Shown here in pieces: positions 1-7,486 of a stretch of 64,000 bases of DNA. The notes beneath the pieces are model-generated. The model saw only the letters and a list, made by a program, of their open reading frames with translations, was not told where the DNA came from and did not search any database. Numbering within the stretch: position 1 is the stretch's first letter; each line of letters begins with the position of its first letter. The DNA is from Pseudomonas psychrophila HA-4 (lineage in GTDB: Bacteria; Pseudomonadota; Gammaproteobacteria; Pseudomonadales; Pseudomonadaceae): the NCBI RefSeq assembly GCF_000282975.1, contig NZ_ALJC01000107.1, positions 90,490-154,489 of the forward strand. The letters are read 5' to 3'. The translations under genes and the position numbers were made by a program.

Positions 1-57
1 TGAGCCATTGGCATAGGGCAGGGCGCTGGTGACGAGGATCTTGCGTGGCTCGGACAT
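1..57 (-). CDS. metG: Methionyl-tRNA synthetase, N-terminal fragment (cut by window edge)
   Basis: Only the first 19 codons are present. The complement reads MSEPRKILVTSALPYANGS, the typical start of class I methionyl-tRNA synthetase; the ALPYANG stretch is the beginning of the nucleotide-binding region. The enzyme charges tRNA-Met in the cytoplasm. It is divergent from apbC, the usual arrangement in Pseudomonas. Identification rests on the short N-terminus plus this synteny. Confidence 0.85.
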   Translation of the reverse strand, partial: MSEPRKILVTSALPYANGS

Positions 58-239
58 GGGGCTCGGCTACTTGATGAGACGGTGGTCGGCCACTATAAAG
101 CGCCGGGCAATATATTTCACCCCGTGGGCGCCTATCTCATGCTTTCTGGTGTTTTTGGTTGCTTCAAAAGCCTGCGCCGAGTGATTTATTACAGGTACGA
201 TAGCGGCCTGTTTCACTCAGCCTTTTTCGGGAGTTGCTC

Positions 240-1334
240 ATGAGCGCAGTTAATCGCGCAGCGGTGGAGGCCGTCCTTCGCCAATACACCGACCCTTATT
301 TGAATCAGGATCCGGTCAGTGCCGGGTGTGTACGTCACATTGATGTTCAGGGCGAGCATGTCAGCGTTCAGCTTGAACTGGGTTATGCCGCCGGTCTGTT
401 TAAGAACGGCTGGGCGCAAATGTTGCAAATGGCTATCAGCAATTTGGATGGCGTGTCCTCGGCCAAGGTTGAGATCAACTGTGTGATTGCTGCGCACAAG
501 GCGCAGGCGCAAATCCCGGGGCTGGCCAATGTGAAAAACATTGTCGCGGTTGCCTCAGGTAAGGGCGGGGTCGGTAAATCCACCACGGCAGCCAACCTGG
601 CGCTGGCGCTAGCGCGTGAAGGCGCGCGGGTGGGTATTTTGGACGCGGACATCTATGGGCCAAGTCAGGGCGTGATGTTTGGTATTGCGGAAGGGACCCG
701 GCCGAAAATTCGTGATCAGAAGTGGTTTGTGCCGATTGAGGCGCATGGCGTTGAAGTGATGTCGATGGCATTTCTGACGGACGACAACACGCCGATGGTC
801 TGGCGTGGCCCCATGGTGTCGGGTGCGCTTTTGCAATTGGTAACCCAAACGGCTTGGAATGATCTGGATTATCTGGTCATTGATATGCCGCCGGGCACAG
901 GTGATATTCAGCTCACTCTCGCGCAGAAGGTACCGGTGGCTGGCTCGGTTATCGTAACGACTCCACAAGACCTGGCCTTGCTGGATGCGCGCAAGGGTGT
1001 CGAAATGTTCCGCAAGGTCAACATTCCGGTGTTGGGCGTGGTCGAGAACATGGCTGTACACATTTGCTCAAATTGCGGTCACGCAGAGCATCTGTTTGGC
1101 GAGGGCGGTGGCGTCAAACTGGCGGCAGAGTATGGGGTCGAGGTCCTGGCGTCCTTACCGCTGTCGATGGAGATCCGCGAGCAAGCTGATAACGGCAAGC
1201 CAACTGCGATTGCCGACCCTGAAAGTCCGGTTGCCTTGATGTATCAAGAGCTGGCCCGTCATGTGGGGGCGCGGATTGTTCTAAGCGAAGCTGCTTCGCA
1301 AGCGATGCCGACAATTACTACCAGCGACGACTGA
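240..1334 (+). CDS. apbC: Mrp/ApbC family iron-sulfur cluster carrier ATPase
   Basis: A 364-residue P-loop ATPase that binds and delivers Fe-S clusters to apo-proteins in the cytoplasm. An N-terminal DUF59-like region (about residues 1-95) precedes the deviant Walker A motif GKGGVGKST (from about residue 107). A late CSNC pair (Cys276 and Cys279) is the cluster-bridging CxxC of the family. The ATG at 240 is chosen over an in-frame TTG at 234 because GGGAG ends at 233, six bases before it. It is divergent from metG, the same pairing seen in other pseudomonads. Confidence 0.93.
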   Translation: MSAVNRAAVEAVLRQYTDPYLNQDPVSAGCVRHIDVQGEHVSVQLELGYAAGLFKNGWAQMLQMAISNLDGVSSAKVEINCVIAAHKAQAQIPGLANVKNIVAVASGKGGVGKSTTAANLALALAREGARVGILDADIYGPSQGVMFGIAEGTRPKIRDQKWFVPIEAHGVEVMSMAFLTDDNTPMVWRGPMVSGALLQLVTQTAWNDLDYLVIDMPPGTGDIQLTLAQKVPVAGSVIVTTPQDLALLDARKGVEMFRKVNIPVLGVVENMAVHICSNCGHAEHLFGEGGGVKLAAEYGVEVLASLPLSMEIREQADNGKPTAIADPESPVALMYQELARHVGARIVLSEAASQAMPTITTSDD

Positions 1335-1357
1335 TGCAACGTAAAGCCACTTAGAAA

Positions 1358-1409
1358 CGGGCTTGTTTCGCGATCTCTTTAACTATCAAAAGATCGCGAC
1401 ACAGGCCCG
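1358..1409. repeat. REPIN-like imperfect inverted repeat
   Basis: Two arms of about 19 bases face each other around a short A/T-rich centre. The inner 9 bases (TCGCGATCT and AGATCGCGA) pair perfectly, and the outer GGGCTTG and CAGGCCC parts pair with a few mismatches. It lies just after the apbC stop and resembles the AGATCGCG-containing inverted repeats near 20.5 and 26.6 kb. Confidence 0.7.
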
Positions 1410-1441
1410 CTCCTATAGCGCTTTAAGCAAACGGCGGGCAT

Positions 1442-1474
1442 AAAAAAACCCCGCTTTTGAGGGCGGGGTTTTTT
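1442..1474 (-). terminator. Bidirectional intrinsic terminator between apbC and the cold-shock gene
   Basis: A CCCCGC/GCGGGG stem is flanked by an A7 run on one side and a T6 run on the other, so it can end transcription from either strand. It sits 17 bases after the cold-shock gene stop and after apbC. Confidence 0.9.
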
Positions 1475-1490
1475 ACTGGATCAGTACAAG

Positions 1491-1700
1491 TTAGATAACT
1501 TGAACTTCCTCAGCTTGCATGCCTTTCTGACCGCGAGTAGCGATGAAAGAAACCTGTTGGCCTTCTTTCAGGCTTTTGAAGCCGTCAGATTGGATTGCTT
1601 TGAAGTGAACAAACAGGTCGTCACCGGATTGTGGAGTGATGAAGCCGAAGCCTTTTTCATCGTTGAACCACTTAACGGTACCAGTTTGGCGATTAGACAT
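1491..1700 (-). CDS. Cold-shock domain protein, CspA family
   Basis: A 69-residue single cold-shock domain. RNP1 (KGFGFI) and RNP2 (LFVHF) are intact, and the start TGTVKWFN is diagnostic. These OB-fold proteins bind single-stranded RNA and DNA and act as RNA chaperones in the cytoplasm. The length matches CspA-type proteins exactly. The complement shows AAGGAG before the ATG at 1700. About 350 bases separate it from dcd, leaving room for the long leader typical of cold-shock mRNAs. Which paralogue it is (CspA, CspD or CapB type) cannot be told from the sequence alone. Confidence 0.93.
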   Translation of the reverse strand: MSNRQTGTVKWFNDEKGFGFITPQSGDDLFVHFKAIQSDGFKSLKEGQQVSFIATRGQKGMQAEEVQVI

Positions 1701-2054
1701 GGTGTAACTCCTTGAACAAAGATAACTGCGACGCAGGAAGAGCCCTGGCCGAGACTGAGTGCAAAGAGCAGGAAAAATTCTTGGAGATGGTTGGATCGAA
1801 ATTCAACATATCGTGTAGAGATTCTCAGTGACACAAGCAGCACAGTGGCGCCACCTTAACCCTTTTTCCGAGACGTGCAAAGGGTCTTTGCGAAGGTTTC
1901 TCTAAAAACGTGACTGATGGTTGTCCTCACACCCTGTATTCACGGTGACTACAGCTATTTTCAAGATTTTTTCCCCAGCCTTTGAACCGAGCCCCCGGCC
2001 CCGGTAAGATGCCGAACAGAATTTTTCCACCTCGCTATTCAGGACACCCCCGCC
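1701..2054. other. Intergenic region: cold-shock gene leader and dcd promoter side
   Basis: No ORF in this 354-base gap looks real. It must hold the promoter and probably a long 5' leader of the cold-shock gene on the minus strand, and the dcd promoter on the plus strand. I see no clear hairpin terminator or operator in it. Confidence 0.5.
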
Positions 2055-2621
2055 ATGAGCATCAAATCAGACAAGTGGATTCGCCGCATGGCGCAAGAGC
2101 ACGGCATGATCGAACCCTTCGTCGAGCGTCAAGTACGCGGCGAAGGCGCTGATCGTCTGATTTCCTACGGCGTGTCGAGCTATGGTTACGACGTTCGCTG
2201 TGCCAATGAATTCAAGGTGTTCACCAATATCAACTCGGCCACTGTTGACCCGAAAAATTTCGATGAAGGCAGCTTTGTTGATGTCACCAGCGACGTGTGC
2301 ATCATTCCGCCAAACTCATTTGCCCTGGCGCGTACCGTTGAGTACTTCCGTATTCCACGAAATGTGTTGACCATCTGCTTGGGTAAAAGCACCTACGCAC
2401 GCTGCGGCATCATTGTTAACGTGACGCCACTTGAACCTGAGTGGGAAGGTCACGTAACGCTGGAATTCTCCAACACCACAACGCTGCCGGCTAAGATTTA
2501 CGCCAATGAAGGCGTGGCTCAGATGCTGTTCTTTGAGTCGGATGAAGAGTGTGAGGTTTCTTACAAAGACCGTGGTGGCAAATACCAGGGTCAGCGCGGC
2601 GTGACCTTGCCACGCACCTGA
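2055..2621 (+). CDS. dcd: dCTP deaminase
   Basis: A 188-residue enzyme that deaminates dCTP to dUTP, feeding dUTPase and dTMP synthesis. It shows the family core GKSTYARCG and the LEPEWEGHVTLEFSN block, which carries the catalytic Glu, and its length equals the E. coli type (about 190). It lies in the conserved metG-apbC-dcd neighbourhood. The start MSIKSDKWIRRMA fits Proteobacterial homologues. Confidence 0.96.
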   Translation: MSIKSDKWIRRMAQEHGMIEPFVERQVRGEGADRLISYGVSSYGYDVRCANEFKVFTNINSATVDPKNFDEGSFVDVTSDVCIIPPNSFALARTVEYFRIPRNVLTICLGKSTYARCGIIVNVTPLEPEWEGHVTLEFSNTTTLPAKIYANEGVAQMLFFESDEECEVSYKDRGGKYQGQRGVTLPRT

Positions 2622-2732
2622 TGAGCACACGTACCTGACGAGCAGAGGGAATTCTTGAGCGAAAAAGCACTCTATTGAGTGTATTTCCGGTTACGCACCC
2701 AGCGAGCCGGATCATCGCTCAGGAGTGCCCCT

Positions 2733-2933
2733 ATGAAGATCGATCCGAGTATCCGCGCCCAACTGGCAAACCTTGAGCCCAATCAGGTTGGAATGTTGGC
2801 CTGGTCGCTACTCGCGTTTCCCAAGTTGCACGCAGGCGGCATCCCCGGCCAGCCTGACCCTGACACCCCGCAACCCACTGAACCTGGCGTGCCGACACTG
2901 CCGGACGAAGCGCCGCCTGCCCCTGTTGCGTGA
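2733..2933 (+). CDS. Small conserved hypothetical protein, Pro-rich C-terminus
   Basis: A 66-residue protein. The first 30 residues (DPSIRAQLANLEPNQ, then MLAWSLLAFPKL) suggest a short amphipathic helix; the last 30 are Pro/Asp/Glu-rich and likely disordered. AGGAG ends eight bases before the ATG, which supports translation. No known domain is recognised. It lies between dcd and the convergent transporter operon and ends about 50 bases before the operon's end. Confidence 0.7.
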   Translation: MKIDPSIRAQLANLEPNQVGMLAWSLLAFPKLHAGGIPGQPDPDTPQPTEPGVPTLPDEAPPAPVA

Positions 2934-2946
2934 TAAACCCCACTTT

Positions 2947-2964
2947 GTAGGAGCTTGCTCCTAC
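2947..2964. repeat. Short REP-type palindrome
   Basis: GTAGGAGC and GCTCCTAC face each other with a two-base TT loop, a form common in Pseudomonas intergenic REP sequences. It lies between the small ORF and the convergent aotP end, with no T-run, so it is not a good intrinsic terminator. Confidence 0.7.
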
Positions 2965-2982
2965 GGGGTGGTGTACAGGTGT

Positions 2983-3747
2983 CTACTTCAAATTCCCACT
3001 CAAAAACTGGCGCAAGCGCTCGCTTTTAGGGTTGTCGAGTACGTCGCTGGGGACGCCTTGTTCTTCTATCAGGCCTTGGTGCAGAAACACCACCTGACTC
3101 GCGACCTTGCGTGCGAAGTTCATCTCATGGGTGACCATGATCATGGTGCGACCTTCCTCAGCCAAACCCTGGATCACCTTCAATACTTCGCCCACAAGCT
3201 CGGGGTCTAGTGCCGAGGTGGGCTCATCGAAGAGCATCACTTCAGGTTCCATTGCCAGTGCCCTTGCAATGGCGACGCGCTGCTGTTGTCCACCCGACAA
3301 AAAAGCGGGGTACTGATCGGCTACCCGCTGAGGTAAGCCGACTTTGTCTAGGTAGCGTCTAGCACGCTCCTCAGCGTCGTTTTTACTGACTCCCAACACC
3401 CGGCGGGGTGCCAAGGTGATGTTCTCCAGCACGGTCATGTGGCTCCACAGGTTGAAATGTTGAAACACCATTGCCAGTCGCGTGCGTAGGCGTTGTAACT
3501 CAGCATCGTCAGCCACCCGCATGCCGTTCTTATCGCTGATCATGCGAATCAATTGGCCATCAAGGGTCATTGCGCCATCGTTAGGCGTTTCCAGAAAATT
3601 GATGCAGCGCAAAAAAGTGCTTTTGCCCGAGCCGCTTGCGCCAATCAGGCAAATCACGTCCCCGGTCTTCGCCTTGAGCGACACACCCTTGAGCACTTCA
3701 TTGTCGCCATAGCTCTTGTGCAGACCGTCGACACTGAGTTTGTACAT
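2983..3747 (-). CDS. aotP: Basic amino-acid ABC transporter ATP-binding protein (AotP/HisP type)
   Basis: A 254-residue ATPase of a polar amino-acid importer. It shows Walker A (GASGSGKST, residues 36-44), the signature LSGGQQQRVAIARAL and Walker B VMLFDEPTSALD, all intact. The ATG at 3747 (MYKLSVDGLHKSYG) is preferred to a start 63 bases upstream, because GAGGT precedes it and the upstream part overlaps the deacylase gene. It is the last gene of the J-Q-M-deacylase-P operon, 7 bases after the deacylase stop. Arginine/ornithine is the likely substrate by gene order; histidine or lysine is possible. Confidence 0.88.
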   Translation of the reverse strand: MYKLSVDGLHKSYGDNEVLKGVSLKAKTGDVICLIGASGSGKSTFLRCINFLETPNDGAMTLDGQLIRMISDKNGMRVADDAELQRLRTRLAMVFQHFNLWSHMTVLENITLAPRRVLGVSKNDAEERARRYLDKVGLPQRVADQYPAFLSGGQQQRVAIARALAMEPEVMLFDEPTSALDPELVGEVLKVIQGLAEEGRTMIMVTHEMNFARKVASQVVFLHQGLIEEQGVPSDVLDNPKSERLRQFLSGNLK

Positions 3748-3754
3748 GCAGACC

Positions 3755-4876
3755 TCAAGCAGAAAGAAGGTAGCCGCTGCGGTAGGCTTCACGGCCTGCC
3801 ACATGCGCAATTACCATGCCGGCAGTTGCCATTCGCCGTACTGATCGGGCGTAGAGCAGGCCTGCATGGGAACAGTAAACCGGGACCAAGCGATCGTTGA
3901 TGGGGTCAATGATGTCGGCCACCAATTGGCCTGCTTCGAGGTAATCTCCGGGTTTAGCGTGAAATACCAGTACCCCGCCCGCTGGCGAAGTGACCGGCTC
4001 GACCCCGGCCAATGGGGTGGCCGGGTAAGGCAGGTCAGGCAACGGTTTGGCTTCGCCTTCAATAGCACCAAAACTGATCAGGTAATCGATCAGCGCCTGA
4101 CAGTCCTGTTGGGCGAGCGCATGGCTGACATCGCCTTGGCCGCGTAACTCAACGGTCACCGAGAAACTGCCCTGCGGGATAGCAAAGCAATGCTCGAAGC
4201 GTTGTTGCAACGTCCACCACAGCAGGGTGAAGCACTCATCGAACGACTGGCCGCCTGAGTCGGTTGCCAGCAGGTTGGCCTGAGCCTCAAGGTAGCGCGC
4301 CAGTGGTTCAACCTGTGACCAAGCCTGGGGCGTGGTGTAAAGATGGGCCACCGCTTCAAAGTCACAGTGCAAGTCCAACACTACATCGGCATCGCACGCC
4401 AGTGTTTGCAGGGTCAGGCGCTGGGATTGCAGTTGCGTTGTCGGCACTTGTGCGTCCAACGCCTTGCGCAGGTGCTGGCGGATGATTTGCAGGTTATGGG
4501 CCGGGTCGTTGTTGAGCAGTCCTTCAACGTCATCGCCGATCTGGGTGCTTAGGTCCAGAAAGTTGCGGTTGAAATTTTGCCCGCTTTCTAGCTCATAGCG
4601 ACCCAGTGGGATGTCCATCACCACTTGTTCCAGGCCCACCGGATTGGCCACCGGGACCAGCACAATTTCGCTGTGCAAGCGGCCTGCGCTTTCCAGTTCG
4701 GCCAAGCGCTTTTTCAGGTGCCAAGCCACCAGCATGCCGGGCAGTTCATCGGCGTGCAGCGAAGCTTGAATATAAACCTTGCCCTGTGGCTTGGCAGGGC
4801 CGTAATGAAAGCTGTGAATCTGCCGCTCGGTGCCGGGAACAGGTGCCAGCAAGGGATGGATTTGATGTCGCTGCAT
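3755..4876 (-). CDS. aotO: M14-like zinc deacylase (AstE/aspartoacylase family) inside the aot operon
   Basis: A 373-residue protein of the succinylglutamate desuccinylase/aspartoacylase branch of M14. HADE (His41, Glu44) gives the first two zinc ligands, and DLHCD later gives the third His. NRNFLD corresponds to the conserved substrate Arg/Asn region. The C-terminal 100 residues form the beta-barrel tail of this family (GGVLVFHAKPGDYLEAGQ). It sits between the permease gene aotM and the ATPase gene, as in the P. aeruginosa aot operon. The true substrate is unknown; N-acylated amino acids taken up by the transporter are a reasonable inference. Confidence 0.8.
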   Translation of the reverse strand: MQRHQIHPLLAPVPGTERQIHSFHYGPAKPQGKVYIQASLHADELPGMLVAWHLKKRLAELESAGRLHSEIVLVPVANPVGLEQVVMDIPLGRYELESGQNFNRNFLDLSTQIGDDVEGLLNNDPAHNLQIIRQHLRKALDAQVPTTQLQSQRLTLQTLACDADVVLDLHCDFEAVAHLYTTPQAWSQVEPLARYLEAQANLLATDSGGQSFDECFTLLWWTLQQRFEHCFAIPQGSFSVTVELRGQGDVSHALAQQDCQALIDYLISFGAIEGEAKPLPDLPYPATPLAGVEPVTSPAGGVLVFHAKPGDYLEAGQLVADIIDPINDRLVPVYCSHAGLLYARSVRRMATAGMVIAHVAGREAYRSGYLLSA

Positions 4877-4885
4877 GTGAATGTC

Positions 4886-5596
4886 CTAGTGAGCAGGGCC
4901 GAGAAAGGCCAACCAGCGGCGCTCCGCCAGTCGAAATAAACCGACCAAAATAAAGGTGACGCACAAATAGATGATGGCCGCGATGCCAAACGACTGGAAC
5001 GTCAAGAACGTCGCAGAGTTTGCGTCCCGGGCGACTTTAAGCACATCAGGGATGGTTGCGGTGAAGGCTACGGTGGTCGAGTGCAGCATCAGAATCACCT
5101 CATTGCTGTAAAACGGCAATGAGCGGCGTAAGGCCGAAGGCATGATGACGTAGGCATAGAGTTTCCAGCCACTCAGACCATACGCTTTGGCTGCTTCAAT
5201 TTCGCCGTGGGCCATGCTGCGAATGGCGCCGGCAAAAATTTCTGTGGTGTAGGCGCAGGTATTCAGGGCAAAGGCCAGAATCGTGCAGTTCATCGCGTCC
5301 CGAAAGAACGCATTCAGCTCTGGTTGGGCGCGAACGGCAGCGATGCTGTAGATCCCGGTGTAACAAATCAGTAGTTGTATATAGAGCGGTGTGCCGCGAA
5401 ACAGGTAGGTGTAGAACTGCACCGGCCAGCGAACCCTGCGTTTGGATGAAACCCTGGCGATTGACAGCGGAATGGACACTAAAAAACCGATAACCAGCGA
5501 GGCGCTCAACAGCCACAGCGTCATGGCCAGGCCAGTAATATGCTGGCCATCGCTGTACAGAAAAGGCCGCCAATATTCCTGCAACAGTTCAATCAT
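4886..5596 (-). CDS. aotM: Basic amino-acid ABC transporter permease (AotM/HisM type)
   Basis: A 236-residue inner-membrane permease with about five membrane helices. The EAA loop (EIEAAKAYGLSGWKLYAYVIMP), which contacts the ATPase, is clear. Its start overlaps the aotQ stop as ATGA, indicating translational coupling. It is followed after 9 bases by the deacylase gene. It pairs with AotQ to form the transport channel. Confidence 0.9.
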   Translation of the reverse strand: MIELLQEYWRPFLYSDGQHITGLAMTLWLLSASLVIGFLVSIPLSIARVSSKRRVRWPVQFYTYLFRGTPLYIQLLICYTGIYSIAAVRAQPELNAFFRDAMNCTILAFALNTCAYTTEIFAGAIRSMAHGEIEAAKAYGLSGWKLYAYVIMPSALRRSLPFYSNEVILMLHSTTVAFTATIPDVLKVARDANSATFLTFQSFGIAAIIYLCVTFILVGLFRLAERRWLAFLGPAH

Positions 5597-6321
5597 CGTA
5601 CGGCCTCCCGTGAACCTGCGGCATAACGGCGTTCTAGCCGACGCAGGACGAAATTCGACGCGCTGGTGATCGCCAGATAGATAAGTGCCGCAATCACTAG
5701 AAAGTAAAACAGCTGATAAGTGCTTTTGCCCGCATCTTGAGCGGCTTTGACCAAGTCGGCCAGGCCAATGATCGATACCAGCGCCGTGGCTTTGAGCATC
5801 ACCATCCAGTTATTGCCGATGCCCGGAAGGGCAAAGCGCATCATTTGCGGGAACACCACAAAGCGGAATCGTTGCCAGCGTTTCAGGCCATAAGCGGTCG
5901 CGGCTTCGACCTGGCCACGCGGTACCGAGAGGATCGCACCGCGGAACGTCTCGGTGAAATAGGCGCCGTAGATAAACCCTAGCGTGATCACCCCGGCGCT
6001 AAACGGGTTGATTTCGATGTAATCCCACTCCATGGCATCGGTGAAGCTGGTCAGCCAGGTTTGCAGGCTATAAAAAATCAGCAGCATCAGCACCAGGTCG
6101 GGTACGCCCCGAATCAGTGTGGTGTAGAGCTTGGCCGGGAGGCGTAGCAGTTTTAGGCGGGAGAGTTTGGCGCTGGCGCCCAGCAGCCCGAGCAACACGC
6201 TCACGGCCAGCGACAGCACCGATAATTTGAGGGTCATCCATGTGCCTTGCAGCAGTAAGGGGCCGAATCCCTGCAAGCTGAAGGCTGAAAGCCCAAGGTT
6301 CTGTACGAGATTTTCAAGCAT
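5593..6321 (-). CDS. aotQ: Basic amino-acid ABC transporter permease (AotQ/HisQ type)
   Basis: A permease of 242 residues from the chosen ATG at 6321 (MLENLVQNLGLSAFSLQGFG). The EAA loop is QVEAATAYGLKRWQRFRFVVFPQ. Upstream in-frame starts at 6336 and 6357 exist, but the latter lies inside a strong hairpin after aotJ, and family members usually begin near MLENL. The Shine-Dalgarno sequence is weak, so the start is uncertain by a few codons. It overlaps aotM by 4 bases. Confidence 0.87.
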   Translation of the reverse strand: MLENLVQNLGLSAFSLQGFGPLLLQGTWMTLKLSVLSLAVSVLLGLLGASAKLSRLKLLRLPAKLYTTLIRGVPDLVLMLLIFYSLQTWLTSFTDAMEWDYIEINPFSAGVITLGFIYGAYFTETFRGAILSVPRGQVEAATAYGLKRWQRFRFVVFPQMMRFALPGIGNNWMVMLKATALVSIIGLADLVKAAQDAGKSTYQLFYFLVIAALIYLAITSASNFVLRRLERRYAAGSREAVR

Positions 6322-6348
6322 GACAATCGAACCCATGGCATTCGAAAA

Positions 6349-6372
6349 GGCACCCACCCTGGCGTGGGTGCC
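6349..6372 (-). terminator. Intercistronic hairpin after aotJ (attenuator-like)
   Basis: GGCACCCAC and GTGGGTGCC form a perfect 9-bp stem with a 6-base loop, 6 bases after the aotJ stop. On the transcribed strand it is followed by TTTTCG, a short T-run. It would partly terminate or protect the 3' end of the binding-protein message, giving more AotJ than permease. Confidence 0.65.
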
Positions 6373-6378
6373 GGGGCG

Positions 6379-7161
6379 TTATTTGCCGCTGAACAGATTC
6401 AGGTCGCCGAAGTTCTTTTTCTGGATTTTGGCGTAGGTACCATCAGCGTGTAACGCTTTGATACCTTTGTTGAGTAGGGCTTGCAGCTCGCTGTTACCCT
6501 TTTTGATACCCACGGCTGTTTTGGACGGAAGTAGAGGATCATCAATAGCTTCGCTGACTTCGTAATCAGCGCCCTGCGGCGATTTCAAAAAGCCCAGTTC
6601 GGCTTGCAGCATGTCCTGGACCGAGGCGTCGAGGCGGCCTGAAGTCAGGTCGGCATACACTTGATCCTGGTTGGCGTAGGCCTTTGTGGTCACCCCCGCT
6701 TTGTCCAGCACCGCCTTGGCGTAGGCTTCCTGGATGGTGCCTTGCTCATAGCCGACGGTTTTGCCTTTGAGCGAGGCGGTGTCTGCGCTCAAGCCCGAGC
6801 CTTTTTTGTACACCAGAGACGTTGGGCCGGAGAACAGCTCACTAGAGAAGTCGATGACTTTCTCGCGGGCTGGAGTGACGGTCATGGATGAGATGACGCC
6901 GTCGAATTTATTGGCTTTGAGGCCGGGAATCATGCCGTCAAAGTCGGATTCGACCCATTTGCACTTCACTTTCAGTTCGGCGCAGATGGCATTGCCCAAG
7001 TCGATATCAAAACCCACTAGGCTGCCGTCAGCCGCTTTGGACTCAAACGGGGCGTAGGACGGGTCTACCCCGAAACGCAGTTCTTTGTACTCTTTGGCTA
7101 AAACAGAACCCGCAGCCATGCATAAAGTCAGTGCAGAAAGGGCCAGAAATGCTTTTTTCAT
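6379..7161 (-). CDS. aotJ: Periplasmic basic amino-acid-binding protein (AotJ/HisJ type)
   Basis: A 260-residue solute-binding protein (SBP family 3). A Sec signal peptide MKKAFLALSALTLCMAAGSVLA precedes the mature KEYKELRFGVDPSYAPFE. The family signature GFDIDLGNAICAELKVKC follows. It delivers arginine/ornithine-type amino acids to the AotQM channel. It is the first gene of the operon; its promoter must lie in the 325-base gap upstream, which also holds a REPIN. Confidence 0.9.
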   Translation of the reverse strand: MKKAFLALSALTLCMAAGSVLAKEYKELRFGVDPSYAPFESKAADGSLVGFDIDLGNAICAELKVKCKWVESDFDGMIPGLKANKFDGVISSMTVTPAREKVIDFSSELFSGPTSLVYKKGSGLSADTASLKGKTVGYEQGTIQEAYAKAVLDKAGVTTKAYANQDQVYADLTSGRLDASVQDMLQAELGFLKSPQGADYEVSEAIDDPLLPSKTAVGIKKGNSELQALLNKGIKALHADGTYAKIQKKNFGDLNLFSGK

Positions 7162-7486
7162 TATTCAATCCCTAAAACCAATGAGCGCTTGTGGCGCGTG
7201 AGTACGGTTACTGGAGCGCTACGACGACAGAGACGAAGCAATAACCGAACCACAAAGGGTTGAGGGGGAATTTAGAGCAGAGAAACGAGTAAAAAACGGA
7301 GGATGTGCGCTACAAAAGAGCGTTGAAAAAAGTGCGACCCAAAACAGTGCGTTGCGCAATGATGACCCTGTGGGTGCGGGCTTGCTCGCGATGCAGGCAA
7401 CTTGGTGCGTTTGTGACACCTTGTCGATCCAATCGCGAGCAAGCCCGCTCCCACGAAGACGTGCCCGAGCAAGTCTTAACGCGTGC
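7162..7486. other. Intergenic region with aot promoter and REPIN
   Basis: A 325-base gap between the acylase gene end and aotJ. The half nearest aotJ (7162-7300) must carry its promoter; the other half is occupied by the REPIN at 7370-7454. I could not find a confident ArgR operator. No ORF here looks real. Confidence 0.55.
7370..7454. repeat. REPIN: two inverted REP sequences
   Basis: A 23-base arm (GTGGGTGCGGGCTTGCTCGC plus GAT) and its near-perfect inverse (ATCGCGAGCAAGCCCGCTCC plus CAC) flank a 39-base spacer. This is the classic P. fluorescens-group REP doublet. Such elements are mobilised by RAYT transposases encoded elsewhere; none is in this window. Confidence 0.92.

Noticed and set aside
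7224..7229. Possible ArgR half-site TGTCGT upstream of aotJ
   Set aside because: Only a single half-site, without the expected second element at the right distance.
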